Assembly (NCBI GenBank): GCA_016718655.1
Contig: JADKCV010000029.1
Span: 1-57,602, forward strand
Length of the DNA stretch: 57,602 nucleotides
Direction: 5' to 3'
Origin: Flavobacteriales bacterium
GTDB taxonomy: Bacteria > Bacteroidota > Bacteroidia > Flavobacteriales_F > PHOS-HE28
The translations under genes were made by a program, and so were the position numbers. Under the pieces are notes generated by a model, which saw nothing but the letters and a program-made list of their open reading frames with translations, searched no databases and was not told the origin of the DNA. Positions 26,807 through 34,410 of the stretch are shown one piece after another; position 1 is the first letter of the stretch, and the number at the start of each line of letters is the position of its first letter.

Positions 26807-27271
26807 TCACCGGGACTTCCCGGCCTTGGCCTTGCCTTCCTCCGTCATGGCGAAACTCCGCGTCATCGTTTTGATGAAGCCCACGCGCCGGAAGCGCAAC
26901 GCGCTCCAGTCCGCATCGATGGCCACTTGGCGCACGGGCTCGAAACCCGCCTTGCCCACTTCGGTCCAACCCGTGTCGCGGTTGAAGTCGCAGGTGTACC
27001 GCTTGGAACTGCCTTTGGGATAGGCGATCCACAGGATGGCGTCGCCCTTCAGTTCCGGGGCGAGGGCGTTGATGCTGGCGTCCACTTCCTGCTGCTTGGT
27101 GGCGAAGACGATGGCGAAGCCGCAGGCCTTCACTTTCCCTTGGCGAGTGTGCACGGTGGCGGCTTTGGAAAGTTGCAACACGATCGGGTCGAACTCGGCA
27201 GGAGCGTTCACTACGACCACTGGATCCTGGCCGGCGTAATTCAACTTCTTGAGCAGTGCGTCCATGGGCAT
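26807..27271 (-). CDS. DUF3052-like protein
   Basis: About 154 aa, cytosolic. It shows the DUF3052 layout: an N-terminal strand VVVVNAPAEFDP, a central FAIVFATKQQEVD, then AILWIAYPKGSSKRYTCDFN, and the end VAIDADWSALRFRRV. The function of the family is unknown. I chose the ATG at 27271 (27265 is equally possible), because a -7-like element lies 14 bases upstream; a longer frame to 27319 would start before that element. Confidence 0.7.
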   Translation of the reverse strand: MPMDALLKKLNYAGQDPVVVVNAPAEFDPIVLQLSKAATVHTRQGKVKACGFAIVFATKQQEVDASINALAPELKGDAILWIAYPKGSSKRYTCDFNRDTGWTEVGKAGFEPVRQVAIDADWSALRFRRVGFIKTMTRSFAMTEEGKAKAGKSR

Positions 27272-27284
27272 TGGAATGGGCTGA

Positions 27285-27292
27285 CCAAGGTA
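27285..27292 (-). promoter_or_regulatory. -7-like element TACCTTGG
   Basis: On the minus strand TACCTTGG lies 14-20 bases before the candidate start codons of the DUF3052-like gene. The same word precedes the FG-GAP gene at 28711-28718. Confidence 0.35.
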
Positions 27293-27396
27293 GCAACCTG
27301 CCCGGAGAGCCCCGTCCAATGGGCATTCTGAAAATAATTCTCCCGAATCCTATCGTTCCGTCGGGCTGGGTCGTCAAAGACCCAGAAACCACACCA

Positions 27397-27897
27397 ATGA
27401 ACCTTTCAACCCCCATCCTGATCATGACCACTGCAACCACCTTCGCCCAACACGCCACCACCACCAGGACCACCTTCCACCGCGAGACGTCCGTGAGCAC
27501 GGTGATCAAAGCCGATGAGGCCATCATCTGGGCGCTGCTCACCAACGCCAGCGACTATTCGCGGTGGAACAGCACGGTGACCTCGATCCAAGGCAACATC
27601 GCTCCTGGCGAGAAGATCGTGCTGAAGAGCACCCTGGACGCCAAGCGTAGCTTCAAGCTGAAGGTGAAGGAATTCGAACCTGCGAAAAAGCTCGTGTGGG
27701 GCGATGGCAAGGGCCAACGCACCTACACCCTGACGAACACCGGTAACGGTACCGTAACATTCGCCATGACCGAGCGCATCGGCGGCCTCCTATTCCCCAT
27801 GTATGCGAAATACATCCCTAGCTTCGATGCTAGCTTCGATGCCTTTGCGGCCGATCTGAAGAAGGAGGCGGAACTGATCCAGAACAAGAGCAACTGA
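27397..27897 (+). CDS. SRPBCC (START-like) domain protein
   Basis: A ~166-aa protein with the SRPBCC fold signature: STVIKADEAIIWALLTNASD, then YSRWNSTVTSIQGNIAPGEK, the strand-rich middle SFKLKVKEFEPAKKLVWGDG and a long C-terminal helix FAADLKKEAELIQNK. These proteins bind hydrophobic ligands in a deep cavity; the ligand here is unknown. The N-terminus from 27397 (MNLSTPILIMTTATTFAQ) could be a short signal-like stretch; a start at 27424 is also possible. A hairpin directly follows. Confidence 0.8.
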   Translation: MNLSTPILIMTTATTFAQHATTTRTTFHRETSVSTVIKADEAIIWALLTNASDYSRWNSTVTSIQGNIAPGEKIVLKSTLDAKRSFKLKVKEFEPAKKLVWGDGKGQRTYTLTNTGNGTVTFAMTERIGGLLFPMYAKYIPSFDASFDAFAADLKKEAELIQNKSN

Positions 27898-27914
27898 ACC
27901 CGATCAATTTGTAA

Positions 27915-27934
27915 GGGCCGGGAATTCCCGGCCC
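27915..27934. terminator. Palindromic hairpin between SRPBCC gene and the next gene
   Basis: GGGCCGGGAATTCCCGGCCC is a perfect palindrome (8-bp stem, AATT loop) 18 bases after the SRPBCC stop and 20 bases before the next ATG. It may end the first transcript or attenuate the second gene. Confidence 0.5.
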
Positions 27935-27953
27935 CGACCGATCCTCAACAACC

Positions 27954-28355
27954 ATGGAAAAGCGCACGAAGGACAACCCCTGGAAACTGAAGACCCCTCC
28001 CGGCACAGCTGAATACACCATGCACATCGCGGAGAAGGAGGGGAAGGACGTACTGGTCTGCACGGTAGGCAAGACCGTGCTGCTCTACGACATCCGGTGC
28101 ATCACCGACCTGCATGCCATGCTGAAGAAGCACGGCGACTGGATGGACCTGGGCGGTGCCGATGAGCAGAAGCCCGCGAAGGAAGGCACCGTGGAAGCCT
28201 GGGGCCGCAGCGAGCAGAATCCCGTGAAAGGCTGGTACGGCCTGAAGAAGGGATTGCGTGGTCGCTTCGGGGTGTATGTGCCACCGTTGATGGAGGCGCT
28301 GGGCCTGGCGGAAGTGACGCACGAAGCGAAGGGGAACAGGATGCGGGCGAAGTGA
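27954..28355 (+). CDS. Conserved hypothetical protein, 133 aa
   Basis: A small basic cytosolic protein (WKLKTPPGTAEYTMHI ... DVLVCTVGKTVLLYDIRCI ... GWYGLKKGLRGRFGVYVPPL). I recall near-identical proteins of this length in many environmental bacteria but no known function. No membrane segment or signal peptide. It follows the SRPBCC gene by 57 bases with a hairpin between. Confidence 0.7.
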   Translation: MEKRTKDNPWKLKTPPGTAEYTMHIAEKEGKDVLVCTVGKTVLLYDIRCITDLHAMLKKHGDWMDLGGADEQKPAKEGTVEAWGRSEQNPVKGWYGLKKGLRGRFGVYVPPLMEALGLAEVTHEAKGNRMRAK

Positions 28356-28482
28356 ACGCTCCAAGGCTGGTTCCTATGAGCACGTACTTCGATCCAGCGT
28401 CATCCGATCCCGACCCACCCCACCTCATCGTTCCACAGGCCCAACAATCCCTTGACCGGAGGTAGCCTTGTTCGATGCGAAG

Positions 28483-28599
28483 GAACTGCGCCGTGTTCGC
28501 CTGCCACAGATCGGGGAAGTGCGCATTGTCCATATTGTACACCCCGGCATTCACTAACCGGCCCAGTAGGCCCGGCAGGAAGGCGATCCGGTCGTACTG
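28483..28599 (-). pseudogene. Fragment of an endonuclease/exonuclease/phosphatase C-terminus (copy 1)
   Basis: The minus strand reads DRIAFLPGLLGRLVNAGVY and DNAHFPDLWQANTAQFLR, matching the fragment at 30818-30932 with about 85% of bases alike by eye, in the same orientation. The following catalytic SDHRPFW motif is not present here. There is no start or intact frame, so this is a remnant of duplicated DNA. The surrounding 28356-28710 holds nothing else. Confidence 0.6.
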
Positions 28600-28710
28600 C
28601 TTACCGTCCGTGATGTGGGTGAAGTTGTAGGAAGGCACACACATTCCAACGCCCCCGCGCACCGGTCGCCCCCACACAGGCAACGGCACACACGCATCGC
28701 CGCGACCGCC

Positions 28711-28718
28711 TACCTTGG
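28711..28718 (+). promoter_or_regulatory. -7-like element TACCTTGG
   Basis: TACCTTGG lies 18 bases before the ATG at 28737, as also seen before the DUF3052-like gene. Resemblance to TAnnTTTG with T to G at one place; weak evidence alone. Confidence 0.35.
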
Positions 28719-28736
28719 TATCCACACCCCGCACCC

Positions 28737-30704
28737 ATGGCCACCCCACGCACCGCCCTCGCACTCGCCCTTCTGCTGCCTGTGGCGGCCACCGCACAAC
28801 TCACCTGTGCCGATGCCGTGGTGGTGGGCATCGGCACGCACACCGCACCCCCGGTCACCGGCGCAGCACCCGGGGCCAATTGCGGCGGGGTCTTCAACTT
28901 GGGCACCCACGGGCTGTGGTACCGCTTCACCCCCACCGCCAATATGGTGCTCACGGTGAGCAGCTACAACATCGGCCTCCCCGCTGTCGACACGCGCCTG
29001 CACGTGTACCGCGGACCCTGCGATGCCCTGGAATGCCATGCCGGCGGCGATGACGAAGGACCGGGATACACCACCATCGCCACCTTCCCCGTGCTGGCTG
29101 GCACCACCTACACCCTCGTGTGGGACGACACTTGGAGCGCCCAAGGGTTCACCTTCACCGTGCAGGAGTCCACGGTGCCCGTCAACGTGGTGTTCTTCAC
29201 CTTGCAGATCGTGTCCGGGCTCTCGAACGTGATGGGCCTGGTGGACATGAACGACGATGGGCTGGACGACCTGGTGTCGCCCAACGACGTGAACTTCAAG
29301 GTGGCCCACCAACAACCGAACGGCACACTGCCCATCACCACCTACCCCACCACCACCGCCGTGAACGCCGCGGGCTGGAGCTTCGCCGTGGGCGACTGGG
29401 ACAGCAACGGCCACCGCGACCTGATGTATGGCGGCGGCAACGGTGCCACGTTCATGACCGCCAATGCCACCGGCACGGCCTTCACCCAGTTCAGCCCGCC
29501 GCAGTACATCTTCTGCCAGCGCACCAACTTCGCGGACCTCAACAACGACGGCCACCTCGATGCCTTCACCTGCCACGATGTGGATGCCAACGTGGCCTTC
29601 ATCAACAACGGCGCTGGGCAGTTGGTCTTCACCCAAGGCGGCTACGGCACCACCTGCGGCAACTACGGCAGCATCTTCACGGACATCGACAACAACGGCA
29701 CCAACGACCTCTTCGTGGCCAAGTGCGGCTGCGATCCGGAGGACCTGCTGATGCTGAACAACGGCACAGGCACCTTCGCGAACACCGCGCCCGCGCTGGG
29801 ACTGGCCGATGGACACCAGAGCTGGAGCAGTGCCTGGGGCGACTACGATAACGACGGCGACATGGACGTGCTCATCGGGGCCAGCAGTGGCACGGTCCAC
29901 AAGCTGCTGTACAACAACGGCGACGGCACCTTCGTGGCCGCACCTGCCGGCAACGGCATGGACCAGTGGACGGGCCTCAGCGTGGAGTGGACCGCGCACG
30001 ACTTCAACAACGACGGCTGGATCGACGTCCTCGGCGGCCAGGCCATGCACTACAACAACCACGACGGCACCTTCAGCCACGATCCCGTCGCACCCCACAA
30101 CCAAGCCGTGGGCGACATCGACAACGATGGCCTGCTGGACCTGGCCACGTTCAACGGCTACTACCGGAACATCGGCAACGACCACCACTACAACCACATC
30201 CGCATCCACCCGCGTGGCACGGTCAGCAACCGCGATGCCATCGGCGCGCGTGTCACCATCACCAGTGCGCTGGGCACCCAGATCCGCGACATCCGCAGCG
30301 GCGACGGCTTCGCGTACATGAGCCACATCGGCGCCCACTTCGGCCTGGGGGCCGACACCGTGGTCACCGCCGTCAGTATCCGCTGGCCCAATGGCGATGT
30401 GGAGACGTTCACGGACCTCGCCATCAACACCACCCACGTCATCGAACAGGGTACCAGCACCGCCGTGGCCCAGCCCGCGCCCACCCCCTTCGCGCTGGCC
30501 CCCAATCCCGCGCACGACCACCTCACCTTCACCGGCGCCGCACCCACCAGCACCTACGCCGTGCTGGACGCTGGCGGCCGCACCGTGCTCACCGGCCAGG
30601 CCACCAACGGCCGCATCCCCGTGCAAGCCCTGCGCCCCGGGGCCTACGTGCTGCAGCTCACGGATGCCGGTGCCGTGCGCAATGCACGGTTCGTGAAGCG
30701 ATAG
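28737..30704 (+). CDS. Secreted FG-GAP/VCBS and ASPIC/UnbV repeat protein with T9SS sorting domain
   Basis: 655 aa. A signal peptide (residues 1-20) is followed by an N-terminal PPC-like sandwich (about 25-145) and a series of calcium-binding FG-GAP repeats with the signature DxNxDGxxD: DMNDDGLDDL, DWDSNGHRDL, DLNNDGHLDA, DIDNNGTNDL, DYDNDGDMDV, DFNNDGWIDV, DIDNDGLLDL. Then comes an ASPIC/UnbV region (NRDAIGARVTITSALGTQIR ... SHIGAHFGLGADTVV ... IRWPNGDVETF) and a T9SS type A end (LAPNPAHDHLTFTG ... LRPGAYVLQLTD ... NARFVKR). It probably folds as a beta-propeller on the cell surface; binding partner unknown. Confidence 0.9.
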   Translation: MATPRTALALALLLPVAATAQLTCADAVVVGIGTHTAPPVTGAAPGANCGGVFNLGTHGLWYRFTPTANMVLTVSSYNIGLPAVDTRLHVYRGPCDALECHAGGDDEGPGYTTIATFPVLAGTTYTLVWDDTWSAQGFTFTVQESTVPVNVVFFTLQIVSGLSNVMGLVDMNDDGLDDLVSPNDVNFKVAHQQPNGTLPITTYPTTTAVNAAGWSFAVGDWDSNGHRDLMYGGGNGATFMTANATGTAFTQFSPPQYIFCQRTNFADLNNDGHLDAFTCHDVDANVAFINNGAGQLVFTQGGYGTTCGNYGSIFTDIDNNGTNDLFVAKCGCDPEDLLMLNNGTGTFANTAPALGLADGHQSWSSAWGDYDNDGDMDVLIGASSGTVHKLLYNNGDGTFVAAPAGNGMDQWTGLSVEWTAHDFNNDGWIDVLGGQAMHYNNHDGTFSHDPVAPHNQAVGDIDNDGLLDLATFNGYYRNIGNDHHYNHIRIHPRGTVSNRDAIGARVTITSALGTQIRDIRSGDGFAYMSHIGAHFGLGADTVVTAVSIRWPNGDVETFTDLAINTTHVIEQGTSTAVAQPAPTPFALAPNPAHDHLTFTGAAPTSTYAVLDAGGRTVLTGQATNGRIPVQALRPGAYVLQLTDAGAVRNARFVKR

Positions 30705-30754
30705 GGGGGTGTGAACGCCCCCAAGAACAGGTGCGTGGGATCGTACCTCCAAGC

Positions 30755-30957
30755 TCACACCCCCACCTGCATCCAGAACGGACGGTGGTCGCTGATGTAA
30801 TACTTCATGTAACTGCGGAACTGCGCCGTGTTCGCCTGCCACAGATCGGGGAAGAGCGCATTGTCCATGTCGTACACCCCGGCGTTCTGCAAGCGGCCCA
30901 GTAGGCCGGGCAGGAAGGCGATCTGGTCGTACAACGGATTGATCATGTTCAACTACG
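30755..30957 (-). pseudogene. C-terminal fragment of an endonuclease/exonuclease/phosphatase protein (copy 2)
   Basis: The minus strand encodes NPLYDQIAFLPGLLGRLQNA, DNALFPDLWQANTAQF and then the family motif SDHRPFWMQVGV before a stop at 30755. SDHxPxW is the end of the EEP (DNase I-like) fold. About 250-300 N-terminal residues, including the metal-binding part, are missing; homology stops at about 30957. A shorter copy lies at 28483-28599. 30958-31205 holds no gene. Confidence 0.65.
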
Positions 30958-31205
30958 ATGCATGCTACCACCACCGCAGGCGCTCCACGCATTCGGCAGG
31001 GCCCTGCGGTACATGGCTCACGCACAATGCGATGATCACGATCAACGACGATGCAGCTCGCCCAGCGCCCTCTCATTGGATCGATGCAACGGACTGCACC
31101 ACACGCCCGCGCGCTGCGCCACGGCGCTCACTGACAAGGGTCATTGCCACCAGGAGTTGGTGGTGGTAAGTTGGTACGCACATACCCGCCGAACGATCGT
31201 ATCCC

Positions 31206-32012
31206 ATGGCACACATCCTGCTCCCCACGGACTTCGGGCACCACGCGCTGAACGCGTGCGCCTACGCGTTGGACCTGTATGGCAGCGAAGGCCATGTGTA
31301 CACCTTGGTACACACCTATGTGGACCCGTTGCCGGGCTACGCGGAGGTGGTGGAGATGAGCAGTGCCTACTACACGACCTCGGTGGAGGACCTGGCGCAC
31401 TTCGCCGAACGCTTCCGCGGATTGCCGGGAGGCGCGAACGCGCAGGTGTTCACAGTGGTGGAATACGGTCCGATGACGGCTGCGTTGCAGGTGCTGTGCG
31501 AAAGGAAGCAGGTGGACGTGATCGTGATGGGCACGCAAGGGGTCTCCGGCCTCCACCTGTTCGGCAGCAATGCAGCGGCCATGGCCAAGGCGAGCCCCGT
31601 GCCGGTGCTGATCGTGCCCAAGGATGCGCAGTACACCGGGCTGCGCCACATCCTGCTGGCCGATGACCTCCGCAGTGCGGAACCCACCGCCATGGCCTTT
31701 CTGGTGGAGCTGGCGCGTCGGACCGGTGCACAGTTCACCCTGGCCCATGTGGCGCGCACCGACGACGAACGGCCCGATCCCTGGTCGCTGGCGGAAATGG
31801 ACGACCTGTTGGGCGAGGTGCCCTATACCTACACGGAGGTGCGGGACGATGATGTGGCGCAGGCCCTGAGCACACTCGCCGAGCGGCAGCAGATGGACCT
31901 GGTGGCCGTGCTGCACCGCCACACCGGTTTCCTCGATGGCCTGTTCCATGCGAGTGTGGCGAAACAACTGGCGATGCACAGCCGCATCCCCTTGTTGGTG
32001 CTGGAGGGTTGA
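31206..32012 (+). CDS. Tandem universal stress protein
   Basis: 268 aa with two Usp domains in one chain (residues 1-138 and 143-268). Domain 1 starts HILLPTDFGHHALNACAYAL and has the nucleotide-binding loop VIVMGTQGVSGLHLFGSNA followed by SPVPVLIVPK. Domain 2 starts RHILLADDLRSAEPTAMAFL and ends HSRIPLLVLEG, but its glycine loop is replaced by LHRHTGFLDGLFHASV, so it probably does not bind ATP in the usual way. Cytosolic; such proteins help survival under starvation or respiratory stress. A single-gene unit. Confidence 0.92.
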   Translation: MAHILLPTDFGHHALNACAYALDLYGSEGHVYTLVHTYVDPLPGYAEVVEMSSAYYTTSVEDLAHFAERFRGLPGGANAQVFTVVEYGPMTAALQVLCERKQVDVIVMGTQGVSGLHLFGSNAAAMAKASPVPVLIVPKDAQYTGLRHILLADDLRSAEPTAMAFLVELARRTGAQFTLAHVARTDDERPDPWSLAEMDDLLGEVPYTYTEVRDDDVAQALSTLAERQQMDLVAVLHRHTGFLDGLFHASVAKQLAMHSRIPLLVLEG

Positions 32013-32174
32013 GGCCCCTTGCAGGTCGATCGAACGCGTTCGTGTGCTGGTTGAGATCGTCCGCCGGGAGGATGAACGCATCCGCGACGTGTCACAGGGT
32101 CCCCGGCAAAAACCGCGACATCCGGCACCAGGCCTTTCGTCATTCCCGGTTCCGTGGCGGACAGCTGGGTGCAG

Positions 32175-32837
32175 CTAGTTGCATACCGCCCCAAAGGCGT
32201 TCACGAGGAGCCCGAAGTCCGATGTGTTCACTACGCCATCGGAGCTCAAGTCCGCCGCACAGCCGGAACAGCTGGTGCCAAAGGCGTTGACGAAGATCCC
32301 GAAATCGGTGCTGTTCACCACCTCGTCCACGTTCATGTCACCGGCGCATGGCGGTGGTGCAATGAGTTGGATCACACCGGACATGGACCCGTAGTGCACG
32401 GTGCAGTGGTAGTGGATGGTGGCGGGCATCACAAGGTCCGGGGTGAAGGTGATGACCTGACCATACGTTGACGGTACCAGGAAGGGTGCGAACGGATAGA
32501 CCGGATCGGCATTGATGACGAAGGGGTGTTCGTCCGAGATGGTGGTGAGATCGATGGTATAGGTCCGTCCGCGCGTCAGGGTGAGCACGGGGTTCACGAC
32601 ACCGTTGATCACCCATTGGTAGCTTCCGTTCACACCGACCATGAAGTCGGAGACAGGGCGCGGTGCTGCTGGGTCCGGTACCGGCGCTGGTATCCGGCAG
32701 GCCTGGATCCGAGCGGGAACCCCGTGTGGCGCCTGGCCATCCATGGTGGATGGTTCCTTCTTCGCCGTGGCGAAGAACAGGAGTCCGCACAGAACAACCA
32801 TCATTCGTTCGTTCAGTAGGATGAGGAGCAGGTGCAT
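32175..32837 (-). CDS. Exported cupredoxin with C-terminal dockerin-like repeats
   Basis: 220 aa. A short N-terminal hydrophobic stretch (MMVVLCGLLFFAT) suggests export. Residues about 75-160 form a plastocyanin-like domain with a probable type 1 copper site: His in ISDEHPFVI, and Cys, His, Met in HYHCTVHYGSMSG. The end has two dockerin-like calcium repeats, GDMNVDEVVNSTDFGIFVNA and DLSSDGVVNTSDFGLLVNA, separated by CSGCA. Role: electron transfer or copper binding outside the membrane. Dockerins attach to cohesins in cellulosomes, but in Bacteroidota such repeats are common without cohesins. The start at 32837 follows a -7-like element; 32804 is an alternative. Confidence 0.8.
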   Translation of the reverse strand: MHLLLILLNERMMVVLCGLLFFATAKKEPSTMDGQAPHGVPARIQACRIPAPVPDPAAPRPVSDFMVGVNGSYQWVINGVVNPVLTLTRGRTYTIDLTTISDEHPFVINADPVYPFAPFLVPSTYGQVITFTPDLVMPATIHYHCTVHYGSMSGVIQLIAPPPCAGDMNVDEVVNSTDFGIFVNAFGTSCSGCAADLSSDGVVNTSDFGLLVNAFGAVCN

Positions 32838-32856
32838 GGTAGGTGGGTTGGAGGAA

Positions 32857-32864
32857 CGAACCTA
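32857..32864 (-). promoter_or_regulatory. -7-like element TAGGTTCG
   Basis: On the minus strand TAGGTTCG lies 19 bases before the ATG of the cupredoxin gene at 32837, giving a predicted leader of about a dozen bases. Confidence 0.4.
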
Positions 32865-33011
32865 GTCCGCGGACCTTAGGAGGATGTTAGATCCAGATCA
32901 TCGTTCCGGGCAGTTCGCGAGCTGTTGGTCCGTTGCGAATGACCTACGCCGTAACTGATCCTCCTGTGAAGCGAGGGAAAGGTGGCCACGCATGCGGTCG
33001 GGAACGCAACA

Positions 33012-33037
33012 CGCCCCGGACCGTGTGGCCCGGGGCG
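33012..33037 (-). terminator. GC-rich hairpin after the giant kelch gene
   Basis: CGCCCCGG and CCGGGGCG pair over 8 bp around a 10-base loop, 24 bases beyond the stop of the giant gene (minus strand). 32865-33011 holds no gene. Confidence 0.55.
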
Positions 33038-33060
33038 CTCCCATATCATTCAAGATCCGC

Positions 33061-34410
33061 TTACGGCTGGATCACCAGACGTTCGGTGTAGGTGTTGTCA
33101 CCAGCGGTGATGTTCACGAGGTACATGCCTGCGACAAGTTCACCTGCGAGATCGATCACGGTGTTCACATTCCCATCGGCCACTGCGATCGTGCGGGCGC
33201 TGATGAGCTTGCCGGTGAGGTCGTAGATGTCCACGCTCACCGTGTTCACCCCTTCTTCGATGGCGCTGAGGCTGAAGTTCAGCACATCACCACGGTTCGG
33301 GTTGGGGAACATGCGGAGTTCAGCATCCTCGCTGATACCAGCGAAGTTCTGGTTGCCGCTGTTGGCAGGCGTGTTGTCGATGGTCAGCTGGCAGACAGGG
33401 CCCCAAGGGTCGCTGGTGGAGCACCAAGTGGCACCACTGTTCTTGCTGACGCGCACATCCACGTCGTAGGTCTTGCCATTCTGTAACGGCAAGGTGGTCC
33501 AGTTGAGTTGCGTGAAGTAGGTGTTCGCCGTGCGCACCACTTCGAACCCTTCCGCTGCAATGCGGAAACGGAACTGATAACGATTGGCACCGCTCACAGG
33601 ACGTGCATGCACCAGGTTGCCGGTACCCCACATGCGGGTGGCACCGCAGCTGAAGTCCGGATCACCCGGGATGTTGAGCAATTGGGTCTGCGGGCACGCT
33701 GCCAATGCGGGGTTCACTTCCAAACGGCACGCTGGTCCGAAGGCACCGTTCACGCCATTGATGCGGGCACGGACGCGCACGTTCATCAGGGTGTTGGCCG
33801 GTACATGGCTGGCAGCGGCCCAGTTGTTCAGTTTCATATGGCAGGCGCGGATGGCGCTGGCCGGTCCGAAACCGTCGCTCTGGTTGTGGCTGCGGAAGCG
33901 GCGGAAGCTGTAGCTGCCATTGGGGTCGAAGATCCAGAACTCGTAGCCGCTGTTGGCATCCTGCACGGCGTTCGAGCCGCCGACGATCCACTCGGCGCTC
34001 ACCGCCCCGTTGGGGGCGGCCACCACGTATTGGCCACTGGTCCAATCCAGCTTGTCGCAGCTGGTGAACGCGGCTCGATCGTAACCGAGCGGCACACAGA
34101 ATGTCCCGGAGTTGGCTATCTGACTGGTGGCTCCTGTGCTGAAATTTCCAGCGTTATCGATGATGCGTTCCGCTTGGTCGTTATTGAAGAGCACGTAACC
34201 ACCGCCGACGATACCGTCGCCAGCACTGTCGTTCACACGCAGGATGTAACAGCCTTGAGCCACCACAAGGGTGATGCCCGTTGTCACATTCGCGTTGTAG
34301 CCATCGCCATGATGGACAACCGCATTCGTTACAGCATCGATGAGGTCCCAGGAGGTCTGTTCTGGAAAAGCGTCGGTTCGGAGGACCAAGGTGATCTGCG
34401 TTGCAGGTGA
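33061..34410 (-). repeat. Shared C-terminal module, copy A
   Basis: This ~1.35-kb segment encodes a beta-rich start (W-D-L...), the GDGIVGGGYVLF motif, a ~300-aa region starting FTSCDKLDWTSGQYVVAAPN and containing GYEFWIFDPNGSYSFRRFR, and the T9SS end. It recurs at 48090-49425 and 53165-54515. In a 60-base stretch compared by eye, copies A and B agree at 53 positions. Confidence 0.85.

Noticed and set aside
28710..31076. 788-aa minus-strand ORF opposite the FG-GAP gene
   Set aside because: Val/His/Gly-rich shadow sequence with no recognisable domain; the plus strand has complete FG-GAP and ASPIC motifs and a signal peptide.
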